Origin: an uncultured Clostridia bacterium
Lineage (GTDB): Bacteria; Bacillota; Clostridia; Christensenellales; CAG-917
Reading direction: 5' to 3'
Length of the DNA: 40,519 nucleotides
Assembly: GCA_944358385.1 (NCBI GenBank)
Contig: CALVQW010000002.1
Location: 136,033 to 176,551, forward strand
Shown one piece after another: positions 40,252-40,519 of the stretch. The notes under the pieces were generated by a model that was not told where the DNA came from, ran no database searches, and saw nothing but the letters and a program-made list of their open reading frames with translations. The translations under genes were made by a program, and so were the position numbers. The stretch's first letter is position 1; the number at the start of each line of letters is the position of its first letter.

Positions 40252-40519
40252 GAACACGACGCACACTCTTTCGGAGACGTTCTAACGCGCACTTTGAGCG
40301 TGCGCGCCTGAACCCGACGAGTACTTTTTCGTAGACGGAACTACGCGCCGCAAAGCCAAACTTTCACCGCGGGCGTCTTGCGCCCGCGCTTGAAAGTCGC
40401 GGCGCGAATCTGCGACCTCGCAAGCTAGACGAGAAACTAAGCAGAGACGTCGCTCGTGCGCGTCGAGTCGCCCTCCTCGCCCCACGAGCGACGCTCAATA
40501 AGTACCGGCATCCGCTTAG
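40252..40519. other. Hairpin-rich non-coding end of window
   Basis: A run of loosely similar units of about 30 bases (starting near 40226, 40256, 40287 and 40314, each ending GAAC, TAAC, GAAC or GAACTAC). Two larger stem-loops follow: ACTTTCA..GCGGGCG/CGCCCGC..TGAAAGT (about 40358-40396) and CGCTCGTG/CACGAGCG (about 40452-40494). I see no gene; the window ends here, so the element may continue. Confidence 0.45.

Noticed and set aside
40282..40485. 67-codon open frame on the minus strand near the window end
   Set aside because: It overlaps two strong stem-loops, has no ribosome site and has Arg/Ala/Ser-rich composition.

Overview
The window looks like a chromosomal segment of a GC-rich, low-complexity-free Bacillota genome, most likely an uncultured gut-type Clostridia. 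The evidence is near-consensus sigma-A promoters, strong GGAGG-type ribosome sites, a tmRNA with an ALAA-ending tag, a split glycine decarboxylase (gcvPA/gcvPB) and a BmrCD-like heterodimeric ABC exporter. I cannot place it below class with confidence. No rRNA, tRNA, phage structural gene or transposase is visible.

Layout. 1-1218: 3' part of gpmI (plant/trypanosome-type cofactor-independent phosphoglycerate mutase). 1219-1858: a non-coding repeat block (terminator-like hairpin, 25-bp perfect inverted repeat, 327-bp dispersed repeat with a foldable core). 1859-2535: XRE repressor divergent from a small membrane protein, with two matching 17-bp operators. 2641-3894: CPA2-type antiporter. 4256-4687: small membrane protein. 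4753-13314: an operon of ABC ATPase, ABC permease and two large paralogous membrane-anchored Ig-like/beta-helix proteins, preceded by four GTAAGA-like boxes at exact 11-bp pitch. 13486-18747: patatin-like lipase, polA, coaE, SDR and a lipoprotein. 18914-19107: a type II CRISPR remnant with a recognisable tracrRNA gene and two 30-nt spacers but no cas gene. 19241-20110: HAD phosphatase. 20382-21233: tmRNA gene whose 3' flank carries duplicated segments.

21477-25673: acetyltransferase, a membrane-anchored sialidase-fold protein, MBL hydrolase and esterase. 25942-28139: DUF1538 membrane protein with two small PII-like proteins. 28495-34974: a complete glycine cleavage operon led by lipoate ligase (lplA-lpdA-gcvT-gcvH-gcvPA-gcvPB), apparently starting on a leaderless mRNA. 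35072-35483: two tiny genes. 35497-35778: a 282-bp inverted-repeat element. 35922-39778: heterodimeric ABC exporter. 39774-40519: second copy of the hairpin plus 327-bp repeat unit, followed by more hairpin-rich DNA.

The best candidates for something undescribed are: (1) the cas-less tracrRNA plus decayed type II array; (2) the 327-bp repeat, whose two copies share a long stem with a compensatory pair change; (3) the ABC exporter with twin Ig-like/beta-helix proteins under a phased-repeat promoter. All calls come from reading the sequence; no database search or folding program was run.
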